Assembly (NCBI GenBank): GCA_013365365.1
Contig: JABVXU010000057.1
Span: 62,001 to 126,000 of the forward strand
DNA length: 64,000 nucleotides
Direction: 5' to 3'
DNA from: Cruorifilaria tuberocauda
Lineage: Eukaryota > Nematoda > Chromadorea > Rhabditida > Onchocercidae
Part shown: positions 51,104 to 62,907 of the stretch, one piece after another
How positions within the stretch are numbered: position 1 is the first letter of the stretch
Layout of the letters: the number at the start of each line of letters is the position of its first letter
Position numbers and translations under genes: made by a program
Notes under the pieces: generated by a model
Told to the model about the DNA's origin: nothing
The model's database searches: none
Seen by the model: the letters and a program-made list of their open reading frames with translations, nothing else

Positions 51104-53137
51104 ATGGAAAACAGTGCAGATTCTGAAATAAATCAAATATCGAGAATCGTCGAATTGGAAATGGAACCTATGTTTGTACCATTACCCAAACCAATTGGTT
51201 ATGAGCGTGAACTTAAGGCTAGAATAGCTAAAATTAGTCACCTGGATTCGCTACGTATGTTTGTCTTGCTCGCATGCATTCGTTTTTCAAAGTTAAATAT
51301 CGATTCGATTACATTTGTCGATAATTACTTTAATTAATTAAATTAACAATTATTATATCTTAATCATAATTATATCCTCTATCCTAACATCGTTATTTCT
51401 TTGAAAGATAGGATTACAATTATTTTGTTTAACTGTAACTATAATTGATATATGTCATGCTTAAATTTTAAAAGCTTTAGAAAGAACAGAAGCAATTAGA
51501 ATGATCGAAGCGGAAATGGCACCAATGCTTAGGCAATTGCCAAAACCAGTTGGTTATGAACGTGAATTTATGGCTAAACTGGCTCATTGGAGTCGTTTGA
51601 TTTCTCCACGTACGTGTTCTTTCCATGTTGTTTTATTTGATGATTGTTTCGTTTAAAATGTTTTCCTTACATGAAATACTTGTTTATAATTAATTAAATT
51701 TACAGGAGCATATTATGCTAGATTCTCTGGAAGAATAGCACTGGAAGGAACATCGTCAGATGAAATGGAATCTTTGTCTCTATGGTTGGATGATCCAGTA
51801 GAAACATCAGTGACCGAAGAACTCAGTTCCGACGGAGCAGGTATTACTTACTTATAATAATGGCAATTAATTTTTCTAGAGCTTATGATTCCAATTTTTT
51901 ATTTGTGAATGATTTAATTTTCAGAATCCTCATCATCTTTCACGATTCAGACTGAAGGAACGCTATCTTCACCATCTTCGGAATCTCTATCATTTTCTGC
52001 GAGTGAGACTGAAAGATCAGAATCTCCATTATCTTTCCTGAGTTTTACCGAAAGATCGGAATCTTCATCATCTTCAGGTTATACTGAAAGCTCAGAATCT
52101 CCATCATCTAGTCATACTGAAAGATCGGAATCTCCATCATTCAGTCATACTGAAACATCGGAATCTCCATCATCTTCTGCGAGTGATACTGAAAGCTCAG
52201 AATCTTCATCATCTTCTGCGAGTGATACCGAAAGCTCAGAATCTTCATCATCTTCTTCAAGTGATACTGAAAGCTCAGAATCTTCATCATCTTCTTCAAG
52301 TGATACTGAAAGCTCAGAATTTTCATCATCGTTTGCGATTCACATTGATGAATTAGAATCTTCATTTTTTTCTGGGGTTTCTATTGAAAGATCAGAATCA
52401 GTATTTTCCGTGACACCTAACGTATGCTTGGGATTTTCATCATCTATTGAACTACCAGAATCTGTTACGCCATTCAGTGATTCAAATAGTTCAATACGAT
52501 CCTTGAATGATGAATCAAATACAGAAATGGTAACAGTATCCAATTATACACAAACTTCAGAATCTCTAACAATGAATGTTAGACTAGCAGGTATTAAAGT
52601 TTTCATAATAAATTCTTTTCGAAGCTTACAATTCTGCTTTACATTATTTTACAACGAAAATAAAATTGATATATAATAATCAATTCTAGATCTCACTTTT
52701 TTTTTTCCAGATTTCCAATTCGAGCATGTATCAGATGGACATGATCATATGCCAACAACATCAAAAGCCATTCTTGGATCTGATAAGGCATCATCTGACA
52801 GTGATGAAGTTGAAAATGCACTTTCAGTATCAGAATATCAGGAGCAAAGTGAATCTGAGGAAAGGAGTGAAAGTGAAGAAACAGGACTGACGTTGTCTGA
52901 AATTACTTCTTCATTGCAAACGTCAACAAGCGCAACAGATGCAGAAAACTTGTCAAATGGGTAAAGCTCAATAATTACACGTGTAAATTACACGTGATTT
53001 TAGATTTAAAATGAATATTTATTTGATTCAGCGAATAATTATAGATTTTTAGGAAGGAATTGATTGCGTACCTGAATTCTCCGTGTTTTCTACCACGTAA
53101 TTCAATCAATAAAAACAAACATCGAAGCACAAAATGA
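51104..53137 (+). CDS. Ser/Glu-rich low-complexity protein with duplicated N-terminal motif
   Basis: Exons 51104-51254, 51475-51609, 51706-51840, 51925-52590, 52711-52960 and 53053-53137 join in phase (473 residues). Without the last splice it would stop at 52962-52964. There is no signal peptide or TM segment, so it is probably intracellular. Residues ~15-50 and ~56-95 are two copies of one motif: ELEMEPMFVPLPKPIGYERE versus EAEMAPMLRQLPKPVGYERE. Each is encoded by its own exon and both exons end in phase 1. Residues ~140-360 are dominated by Ser, Glu and Asp in repeats such as SDTESSESSSSS. The C-terminal exons continue acidic (SESEERSESEETG) and, if spliced, end in a basic tail (INKNKHRSTK). 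I recognise no family. Acidic Ser-rich stretches are typical casein kinase 2 targets; function is unknown. Confidence 0.75.
52030..52325. repeat. Coding minisatellite in the Ser-rich gene
   Basis: Repeats of about 36-54 bp built from GATACTGAAAGCTCAGAATC and TTCATCATCTTCT. They encode (S/A)SDTESSESSSS, and copies near 52190-52320 are almost identical, so length polymorphism is likely. Confidence 0.9.
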
Positions 53138-53702
53138 TCATATAGAAGAAACACAGGTAGAGGTAAGGAATTTTTTTTTTTTTGAAATTAAAATGCAACA
53201 TGAATTTTCCATATCATGAATTCAATTGTTAAGTATTCTTTGGAATTAAAGATAAACTAGACGTGTACTATATCACTGATAACGCTTTGAATGTGCAGAT
53301 ATTTCACGTTTTTCTTTATCGCAATACTTACTAACTACTTACTTCCTCAGCAGTCGAATCGTTCGTCAAGTATATCGGAAAAATTCCCAAAACACTGCGA
53401 ATAAGCTCCAAAAATGACAAACAAATCTCTCCCAGAGAATAACAGTGAATCAGACTTGTTTTGATGGTTTCAATTTTTTCAAATCATGAAATATAATTTA
53501 ATTTTCAATCGTAAAAATATCAGCGATCGGTTACATTTTAATGATTGATCAAATTGGTATAGTAATCTTTTATTTCTGTTTGATTTTTTGACTGTTTTTT
53601 TTTTTGTTGTATGTTCAATTTCATTGTATAATTTATTATTGTTTAATTGATATTTGATTGAAAATGTGACTTGTATATAAGTGAACGTTGAGTTTTCTAC
53701 CT

Positions 53703-53890
53703 AATGGGTAAAAAAGCAAGAAAAGACAAAAAAAAATCAAAAAAAAAAACAAAAAAAGCAAACGAAAAACAAAAAAAAGCAAAAGACAGAAAAAACAAAA
53801 AACAAAAAAAAACAAAAAAACAGAAAAAACAAAAAAACAGAAAAAACAAAAAAAAGCAAAAAAACGACACAAAAACAAAAAATATTAAAA
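53703..53890. repeat. A-rich low-complexity tract (AAAAAC/AAAAAG units)
   Basis: Nearly 190 bp of A runs broken by single C or G. It gives a Lys/Gln frame on one strand and a Phe/Cys frame on the other, neither protein-like. Confidence 0.92.
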
Positions 53891-54744
53891 AATTTATTTT
53901 AATTAAATGTTCTATATATTTTTTTTTATTGTTACTGCTTCTGTATTTTTTTGTTTGGATTCTTTTTGTACTCATAGCTTTCGTTTTTTTTTAGAGATTT
54001 TTCTGCTACTGTCATTTTTTTATACATTTGTATGCATTGTATGCATTCACAAGTTTTTACTCTCTACGAATAAAACCTTTGACCTCCCAATCACTCGTAA
54101 TTTTCATTCTCGAAAAAGGTAATATATATATATTCAATGTTTGGGGAAGAAATTATCAGAAAAAAAATGCGAAAAAACTATTGGAGTGTGTGAAAAAGAT
54201 CATCAAATCAAATTCAAATTCAATTTTTATCAAACTTGGATCTTTCGAGCTAAGAGCTAAAGAATTGGAATTCTCATCTAATACATTTATTCCGCTTGAT
54301 TCATTGTAAGCATTGAATCAGTATGAATCTCACATTCTTTTTCTCTACAGTTATTTCTTCATTATCAAATTATTCAAACTATAATTTTTGATGTAAATAT
54401 ATCAAATGTGAATGAATTCCTTCTCCATATCTGCTGCAACCTATTATCATCAATTCCGGAAGAGTTTAACGGAAATGAAAGCGGAAGATGAGCTTCCTCT
54501 AATTAGCTTAAGCATTCCTTTAAATTTTCCGGAATGATTAATTAAAGTCTTACAATAATAAATGATATTAGCACATGAAACAGGAAATCACAAGTAAAAA
54601 CTCAAATAAACATTATTCGAATTATCAGATCGAATAGCTAATAAGCACTTTAATAGAGAATCACTATAAATATGAATGAATCCTATTTATGAATTCGAAT
54701 ACAAATAAACTCTTTTATCCAATAACATATTAAAATGATTCTGT

Positions 54745-54934
54745 GATATTCGAGTCAGAAAAATCAAGAAATGTCGAATTCGATGAATGATTCTGAATCC
54801 ATATGGTGCTCATCGAGGTAGCAATCTCTCTTTTAATTATTTATGGTAACCATGATTCCGATGATATTCAAATCAAAAAAATCAAGAAATGTCGAATTCG
54901 ATGAATGATTCTGAATCCGATATGGTGTTCATCA
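54745..54934. repeat. ~71-bp direct repeat, two copies with spacer
   Basis: Copies near 54745-54815 and 54863-54934 share AAATCAAGAAATGTCGAATT and CGATGAATGATTCTGAATCC. A 47-bp unrelated spacer separates them. Confidence 0.9.
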
Positions 54935-55664
54935 TTGCATTGTAGTCTAACGTAATGCTATGTTATTTGAAAAACCGGAAGTGACTACTAAATAACTTAC
55001 TGTTCCGGAACATCGAATGAGAATTTGCATTTTAGTCAGATCGATTTATTGATTTGTGGTACCAAATTATTCAAAAAAAAAACATTTTAATCAATATTCA
55101 AGTAAATATTGTATATCATTATAAGATTAATTATACTGAAAATGATGCATTCGTTGAGGAAAGAATAGAAAATTAAAATTGTTGAAATACCGTTTGAGAA
55201 TTTAGAGTAAACAAAAAATCAAAGTTTTGCAAAATATCATAAATATCTCACTAAAGGAATTTTCCTTTTGACTAACTTTACTTTATTAAACTTACTTTAT
55301 TAATCTTATTAATCTTAGAATTGATAACAGTATTATCATTCGACTTTTGATAACTTTTGGCAAGGAAATTTCTCTTTTCTATTCTATGACTAATTTTTAT
55401 AAGCAAATTCTAAACTTGGAGATTTTCAAAAAATCCTGCTAATTCATGCATAACAATTAATGTAATCAAATTAATTCTTTTTTCATCATACTATTTTGTT
55501 CATGAATTATATGTGAAATTAAGTTGTCTTGCTAAGTTGCAATTGAATTAAGTTTGAGTTTAAATTAAAATTTGTAAACTATAAGAGTTGCAGATAGATT
55601 TTCAAATTAATTATTAATTAATAAAGTAAATCTTCCAAATGTTCGAACTCATGCATTATTGTTG

Positions 55665-56112
55665 TAATTTCAAAATGTTTACAAATCGAAAAGTAGAATA
55701 TTTGAGATTAGAATTCCGAAATGGTCATTTTATCATGGACTAATTAACACAGAAGACACACACCTCATCTTAATCACTTAATTACTTTTCAAGCATTGTT
55801 AATTATAGAGTCAAGCGATTAACACTTCTGCTTAATATTTCCTAATTATATTTCAGGATGATCGGATGAATCGGTTACCTTCGTCGGTTACCTTTGCTCC
55901 GAAGAAAGAGAGAGAGGAATGAGATATCTCAGAATTGTTGAAACTTTAATATTGTTGTAAAAGTACTTTACTTTATCAATTTCATTTCTCCATGAAACAA
56001 GGTAACTGATTTTACGAATTCCTTATTACAATCAATCAAAATTAAGCAGTATTATCATCGAATTTCTTACATGTCATTTTCAGAACAACAATTGAACTAT
56101 TAAATTCAAATT
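55665..56112. repeat. Non-coding duplicated block, copy 2
   Basis: Same-orientation counterpart of 48740-49232. Copy 2 has a partial local repeat of the CGGTTACC word (two copies, near 55870-55890). It lies directly upstream of trehalase. Confidence 0.85.
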
Positions 56113-56483
56113 TTATGCAAATTTTAGGATAATAAAAGTGGAAGTGAAATTTATTAATATAAAATTACTTGACACATTGGAAGAGCATTCATTGAAGTGT
56201 CACAACTTGTGAGTGGCCGAGTGAAAAACTTCAAGATTATCATCTGTATCAAGAACGAGGAAGAGTTAATAATCGAATAGAGAGGTAATTAAGGAATTAA
56301 ATTAAAAATTCTATCACTTTTTAACTTCTCTACTTCTCTACTCATATTTCAATTAAGAATGCAGTAAAATGGAAATCATTACAAGTAATGATAGAGTCAG
56401 TTAATGAAAATATCAGTAATTACTGGTTATTTTAAGAATTAACTTTAACCGAATGAAATTTGATAAGTTAATAATATTTCAGG

Positions 56484-59400
56484 ATGTGGTATCGTGGTAC
56501 AATTTATACTCTATTTATAATAATTACTTTAACACCTACGCTTGTATTATCACAATCATCTGATAAAAAGCTGCTTGAAGTGATAAAAGATATGGAGGAA
56601 TCAAATGAAACGAATATGTATATGTGTAATGCAAGCGATGTTGATAATTGGTTTGTGATAAGATTGCTTATAGCCATTGGATAATCAATTTAATCAGAAA
56701 ATCTGATTCTGATCGTTTCATTTAATTGAATTCGCAATTCAATTAATCCTAAATTTTGAAATGATCGATAAATCTTTTTTAAGTTTGTTATTTTTATTCT
56801 TTCGACTTTTGGGTTTTTGGTTTGCTTTTTCCTTTGCTTAGTCCTTGAGCTTGTTCTTTTCTTGGGTTGGTGTAGGTACTTTTATTTTTACTTTGGATAG
56901 TTTTTTTTTGTTTTTTTTTTGAAATTGAGCATTGTTGGAGCGATTTCAGTTAAAATATCCATGTTGTGATTTAAGCTTGAAATTATCAAACTCTTCCAGT
57001 ATCATTTCAAATTTCACTTCACTTCTCATAGATCAAAATTTTTAAATTATTGTTATCATTACAGGAATATATATTGTAGCGGTTCAATAATTACAGCAAT
57101 GCAATTTCATAAGATTGAAACGGATTTTAAAACATTTGTTGATAGACCAATGAAAGATGATCCAAGTAGAAATGAAATTTTTCAAAAAAATTATGAAATT
57201 TAAAATAATGAAATTTATTTATTCTTTCCAAGAATTCCCCATTCATTATTGATATTTTTCATGAGAAATTTAGCGATTGTTTCAAATCTCAAATTTCAAA
57301 TTTTAAACTAATCAAATTTCAAGCGAAAAAAGGAAGAATTGATTTTATTAAATGGTAGAAAATCATTTACATATTTTATTTAAAATATTCCTTACTATTA
57401 CTTTATTATTTTTTATTACTACTTATTTTACTTTGAGCTTTTTTTTTTCTTATAAATATTGATTATATCTCATGTATTTTAGAAGTTATTTTACAAGAAT
57501 TTGAAAAAGAATTCGGAGGAGTAGAACTGAAAGATATGAATGTCGGAAAACTCACTGAATTTCGAAAGCGTTTTTTTGATGAACCGGGAACCGAATTGAG
57601 CAATTGCTTTATAGCGGAATGGAAAGAATCACCGCCAAAAATTGCTCGAATAAAAGATGAAACATTAAAAAATTTCGCGTTAATTTTAAATCGAAAATGG
57701 AAAGATTTATGTAGACAAGTGAGAAGAATGCATGCTTCCTTTTTTTCTTCACAGTAATTAACAAAATCCGGAATATTACGTATTTTCCTAAGGAATCAAT
57801 TATTTAAATTTATTATCGTCAAAGTAGAAGAATTGAATTTCATCTCGTATTTGAGTAACATCTAGGTATAGTACCGTTGAGCTTTCACCAAAGCGATTGG
57901 CATGTAAAGAGTTTAATAACTGTATAAGGATAGATAATGGAGTTGTTGCAGGGTCAGAGGTTAACTAAGGTATTCTATGATTCAATGATTACAAAAGTGA
58001 TAATGTATGGAAAAGGTAGAATAGAAGTAATCAATAGAATGCAAGAAGTTATACAGAAGGAGTTTTAAATAATAAAAATTTTAAAGAATGTTAAATTGGA
58101 GAGACCGGAACGAAATTCTTTAATCGGAACACCTCATCCATTTATTATACCGGGTGGCCGATTCAGGGAATTTTACTACTGGGATGCATATTGGATTATA
58201 AAAGGTTTGATTGCAAGTGATCTCGTCGCAATGGCCAAGAATATGCTGAAGAACTTTATTTATTGCATCAAAAAATAAGTTTTTATCATTAAAATTGGCA
58301 TCCAAATTAGTATTTAAATAATATTTCAAACTTTTAAATAATCATTTTGCTAAATTTTTCACCAAATATAATACTAATGATAATACCTACCCGTTGAAAA
58401 TGAATATTTCAAGAATGGAAATGTCAATTGACGGGATTAAATAAAACTGATGATAGCATTTTTAATAGATGGATTAAGAGAAAAGTATGAAGTATAAGTA
58501 TATAAGTATTATAAGTACTAGTATAAGTATATAAGTATTTAGTATATAAGTATTAGTATAAGTATATAAGTATTAAGTATACTTATATATAAGGATTAGA
58601 TCTCTTTAGAAGCTTATGCATCTACTCATTTGCTTTATAACTTATCAAAGATATTTTCCTGAAAATTATCCATAAAAAATTAAGAGAAACTTGACTGATA
58701 AAGAGCTAACATTTATTGGAGAAAGGTATCATGTAGTACAATTGTTGTTTATTAATAAATATATCAGGAATAAAAAGTTATTCTGGATAATAGGAAAGGA
58801 AAAGTGAGTTACGGTAAAATATTTTAAAACGATTTCAGCTCTTCACTTATGCTTTTTTAATACTAGAATTATTCTGCAGTTTCAGGATAGTTTTTTTTTT
58901 TTATTTCAGATATGGCTTTGTACCTAACGGTGGACGTGTTTATTACTTAAGACGTTCACATCCGCCATTTCTCATCCCAATGGTATATGAATACTATAAG
59001 GCAACGAATGATACAAAATTTCTTACAGAAAATTTCAACCATCTCATAAGAGAGTATGAATTTTGGGTTGAGAAGAGGTAAGTGATTAGTAGGATTTAAA
59101 CTAAATGTACTCAAGAAATAGTTATTAATGAAGAAGATAATTTTCCCGGTGAATATTAAAGTGATCGAAAACGGCTAAACACTGATAATTGCAAATAGTT
59201 AAGATCAATGAAACTGAAAGATAAAACTGGTAAAGAACATGTTGTATATCAGTATCGCACTACATCAAATGTACCTCGTCCAGAATCATTTCTATTTGAT
59301 CTTCGAGCTGCCGTAGGAGTAGCGAAAGAAAATCGACAAAAATTCTTCCAGGTACTGATGATGATGATGATATTCATGCAATAAATATTAGATATTGCTT

Positions 59401-61302
59401 ATGAGATACAGTAGAAGCTTATAAGATTGGTGCTTGGTGGTAAAATATTGTAAAAAATAAAAATTTGTATCAAATTAAGATACTGTAGGAGGAGCATTTC
59501 TGTATGTTGTAATTTATATTTAAGCAAGAATAATTCTTGTTAATTAGCCATAGAGAGTGAATGATATTTGAAAAAAAAAGTAAATAATGAGCAAGTGTGA
59601 TAATTAACTTGATAATTTTATAGAATATTGCATCGATGGCTGAATCCGGTTGGGATTTTTCATCACGATGGTACGGTGATAAGGAAAAAATGAAAACCGT
59701 TGAAATCACCGATATTTTACCGGTTGATTTAAATGCATTACTCTGTTGGAATGTTAATATTCTCAAATATTTTGCTGATAGTATCGGTACATTTCTCATT
59801 TTTATTTTTTACTCGAATAATGATATTTTATGAGATAATAGTCTAAAATAGATGCCTGTTAAATCTTCTAAAGTAATGTTAATTTACAACAGGTAACAGG
59901 AATAAATCAAAGGAATTTGAGAGAAAAGGAAGGAAAGCTTTGGAAGCTTTAAATGCGATATTTTACAATGATGAGGAAAAAATTTGGTTCGATTACAATT
60001 TACGTACCAAATCGCATAATACCGTATACTATCCCTCAATTACAATTCCTCTATTCACAGGCTGCTATTCACCGTTAGATTCCAATAAATCAATCAGAGT
60101 TATTGATTTCATGAATGTAAATTTCATTGCTCCTTTTTTTTTTTTTGCAATATTTTTTAATAGCTGCAAAGTATATATTTCGATAATAAAATTTGAATGA
60201 AATTTGAGAAATGTTAAATTTAATAAATAATTCTGATTCCATTATTATTATTCTTTGTTGAATCTTAAAATTGATTTAAAATTAAAAATTTATTGTAGCG
60301 ATCAAACGTACTTAATTATCCGAGTGGCATACCATCAAGTGCAAAAGTAACCGGAGAAGAATGGGACTTACCGAATGGTTGGCCACCAATGCAACATATG
60401 ATCATTGAAGGAATGCGAAAATCCGCCGATCCTGAAGCTCAACGAATGGTACTTTTAATACTGAATTATCTTTATCATAACAATCCAAATCTCTTAAATA
60501 TATTCATTTTATGTAAGCTTTTTTAAAAATTAAAATAATAAATTATTGGGCTTGTATATAGGCATTTATACTGGCACAAAAATGGATAACGGCCAATTAT
60601 AAGCTGTATCAGGCAAGCAAGAAAATGTGGGAAAAGGTTTATTTTCGTTTTTCAAATTACGATTTCAATTTCACCAGTAATTTTATTACAGTAATTTTAT
60701 TTAACTACTAAATTTTACTTACTGAGTGACATCAAATTATGGCACTCAGTAATTAAGATTTAGTAGTTAACCTGAACTTTGCTTCATCATATAGCTATTG
60801 TTCCATTGTTTATTACAAAAATTAGAAAAAAAAATCTTTTCAACTTATTCTTTTAATATTAATAACTTCTATAGGAGTTTCTAATCAAGCACAATAAACT
60901 AAAGAGAACAATTACCTTGTTCAGATTACTTCTTTAGATTGATGTCACTAAAAAAGTTCCTTCCCCAGGAAGTGGTGATGAACATGTCACACAGGTATTC
61001 CAATCTCTATTATTTGAAATTCATGTTATCTTAATGAAATTTCATATTCGTACTTTATTCTTGAAATCCCGGAATGATACAAATTATTTGCTTTTTTTTC
61101 TCAGGATGGTTTTGGCTGGACAAATGGTGCCATCTTAGATCTTCTTGTTACTTATTATGATCGAATGACTATTGGAGATGCAAAGCAGAGTACGTCACAG
61201 AAATCAATGAAACGTTGTAAAGCATATCGTATCGATTGTATTATTACAATTAAATACATAATATTTTGTGTTATTTTTTCAATTCTCACCTGTAATTTTT
61301 AG
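56484..61302 (+). CDS. tre: Trehalase (glycoside hydrolase family 37)
   Basis: Hydrolyses trehalose to two glucoses; probably secreted or at the cell surface. Exons: 56484-56650, 57065-57165, 57483-57718, 58087-58274, 58910-59077, 59204-59351, 59624-59786, 59893-60116, 60299-60448, 60562-60636, 60938-60994, 61105-61302; in phase, 624 residues. Signal peptide 1-23 ([15 protein letters not shown]). Signature 1 [15 protein letters not shown] at ~190-204; [16 protein letters not shown] from ~232; [10 protein letters not shown] at 343-352, whose Asp347 is the expected catalytic acid; signature 2 [11 protein letters not shown] at 485-495 (Glu where Gln is usual); MWEKIDV at 537, equivalent to the MxEKY block holding the catalytic Glu; DGFGWTNG near 560. 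Odd: the intron after 58274 starts ATAAGT, not GT. The C terminus is uncertain: read-through gives a hydrophobic tail, while a GTACGT donor at 61190 could splice to 61303 or to 61520 (stop 61567-61569). Paralogue number unknown. Confidence 0.9.
58487..58590. repeat. TATAAGTAT tandem repeat in trehalase intron
   Basis: Short-period array of AGTATATAAGTATTAGTATA-type units, inside the intron with the aberrant donor. Confidence 0.9.
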
Positions 61303-62907
61303 TTATATAGAGGAATTTATTTCATTAACAAATTTTGCTGCATGTTTTTCAACAATCGTTTGATATGTATTAATAAATATTAATAATAATCACAATTTAT
61401 AAATATTAATAGCAATCAATAATCGTTAATAATCATTTCTTTTAAAGATTCTATTCCCCATCCTTTAAAGTTTATCATTTAATACTGCAATATTATAGTG
61501 GGATATTTCTTTTTTGCAGTTCAATTAAAATCAAAAAAGTTCAGGTTATCTAATCTCTCATTGGAGTAATATTTGTTTCCTAAATGAATTATGTCTTTTA
61601 AATTTTACATCTCATATCTGTAGTTTATCATATTTCTCTGCTGAAAAAATACTGTTATCACCCGATAAGACTACCAATGGATATTTAATTATTTGCATCA
61701 TAAAGATGTAAAAGTATATCCTTCTTTAATAATATAACCAGGAAGTTATTGACAGATTAGGTAGCCCTGTTGTTTAAATTGACTTCTGCTAAACGATCAT
61801 GAAGAAATATGCATAAGATTCATATACGTGCTATGAAATATCATTATTGTCATCCATTTAATGCTTAAATAATGACTGTCGTGCTAAGTAATAATAGTGA
61901 TTAATGTAGTTGACAGAGTGATGGCATTTAGATCCGATTGTGATCTATAAGAGAAGATGATATTACAAGTCATCATGAACAAATAATGAAATGATAGGAT
62001 CGATAAAACTTTATTTATGGAGCTTTAAGTCTAATATAAAAGAATTTTAGCTTCCTTCCTGATATTCTAATTTCCTGTTAATATAAGACCGTTAAACTGT
62101 TTAGCACGTTGTGAATCCTCGCTAAATGCATGTATTCAATTGACCTCGCTGGTCGCAATTAATAATAAATATCGTAGTCATGATATTTGATCTGATACAG
62201 ATACTTACAAAAAACCTTTATTAATTCCTATTACATAAACAACATTAAGTATAATATACACAAATGTTGTTCACAGAAAAAGTCTTGCAAAAAAAGTAGC
62301 CATATAGGACATCTACTGTAAAACATACTGTTGTTTAATTATCTTAAAAAGAAATTGGACCGGCAAATATCTGGTAATTTTTCAAGATAATTTAAAGAAA
62401 TAATTGATGCCGAAATGAGATGAAGACATACCTCAATCATCTAATCGAAACCTGAATGACAGCTATATTGAAAGATTTGGTCAAGCATTTAACAATATTT
62501 ACTTCAAATACACGCAACAAAATATTGTCACTTTAAATATCAGAGATACTACACACACGACATAATGCAGAAAACAGTAAAACAGTCAGTATGGGAAAGC
62601 TCAATCTGACTTTGATTGAAAGAATTCATTCATCTGAATTTGAAAGGAAAAGATTCATTCACCTGAATTTGAAAGAAAAAGATTCATTCACCTGAATCTG
62701 TGGAGCAAAGATGCATTCATCTAAATTTGAGGGCACGGACTCAATCATCTGAATCTCAGCATGTTAAATGTACTCGGATTTGAAGAAAAACTGAATTATT
62801 ATTAGAATATTTATGCAGTGAAAGTGAAATAAAAAGTGGTATATGATTTGCCGAAAGGTATTTCACACATAATGCGAATGCTCAATTTTCACCGACTGCA
62901 TTTAATA
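61303..62907. other. Convergent intergenic region, 3' ends of trehalase and the P/Q-rich gene
   Basis: AT-rich DNA between two convergent genes. It may include alternative last exons of trehalase (one candidate ends at 61569) and the 3' untranslated region of the minus-strand gene. A minisatellite lies at 62615-62760. No other coding exon supported. Confidence 0.55.
62615..62760. repeat. ~33-bp minisatellite, four to five copies
   Basis: Units of GATTCATTCACCTGAATTTG followed by AAAGGAAAA, with CATCTGAAT variants. ATTCA...TGAAT words make each unit partly self-complementary. Confidence 0.88.

Larger units (their letters stand above)
53138..56483. other. Intergenic region between the Ser-rich and trehalase genes
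   Basis: Contains probable 3' untranslated sequence of the Ser-rich gene, an A-rich tract at 53703-53890, a direct repeat at 54745-54934 and the second copy of the duplicated ~450-bp block at 55665-56112, which ends about 370 bp before the trehalase start codon. No supported coding exon. Confidence 0.6.

Noticed and set aside
51974..52543. Minus-strand frames rich in His/Gln/Lys and Asp/Ser
   Set aside because: Antisense shadows of the Ser-rich coding minisatellite.
53636..53994. Lys/Gln-rich frame (plus) and Phe-rich frame (minus)
   Set aside because: Both derive from one A-rich low-complexity tract.
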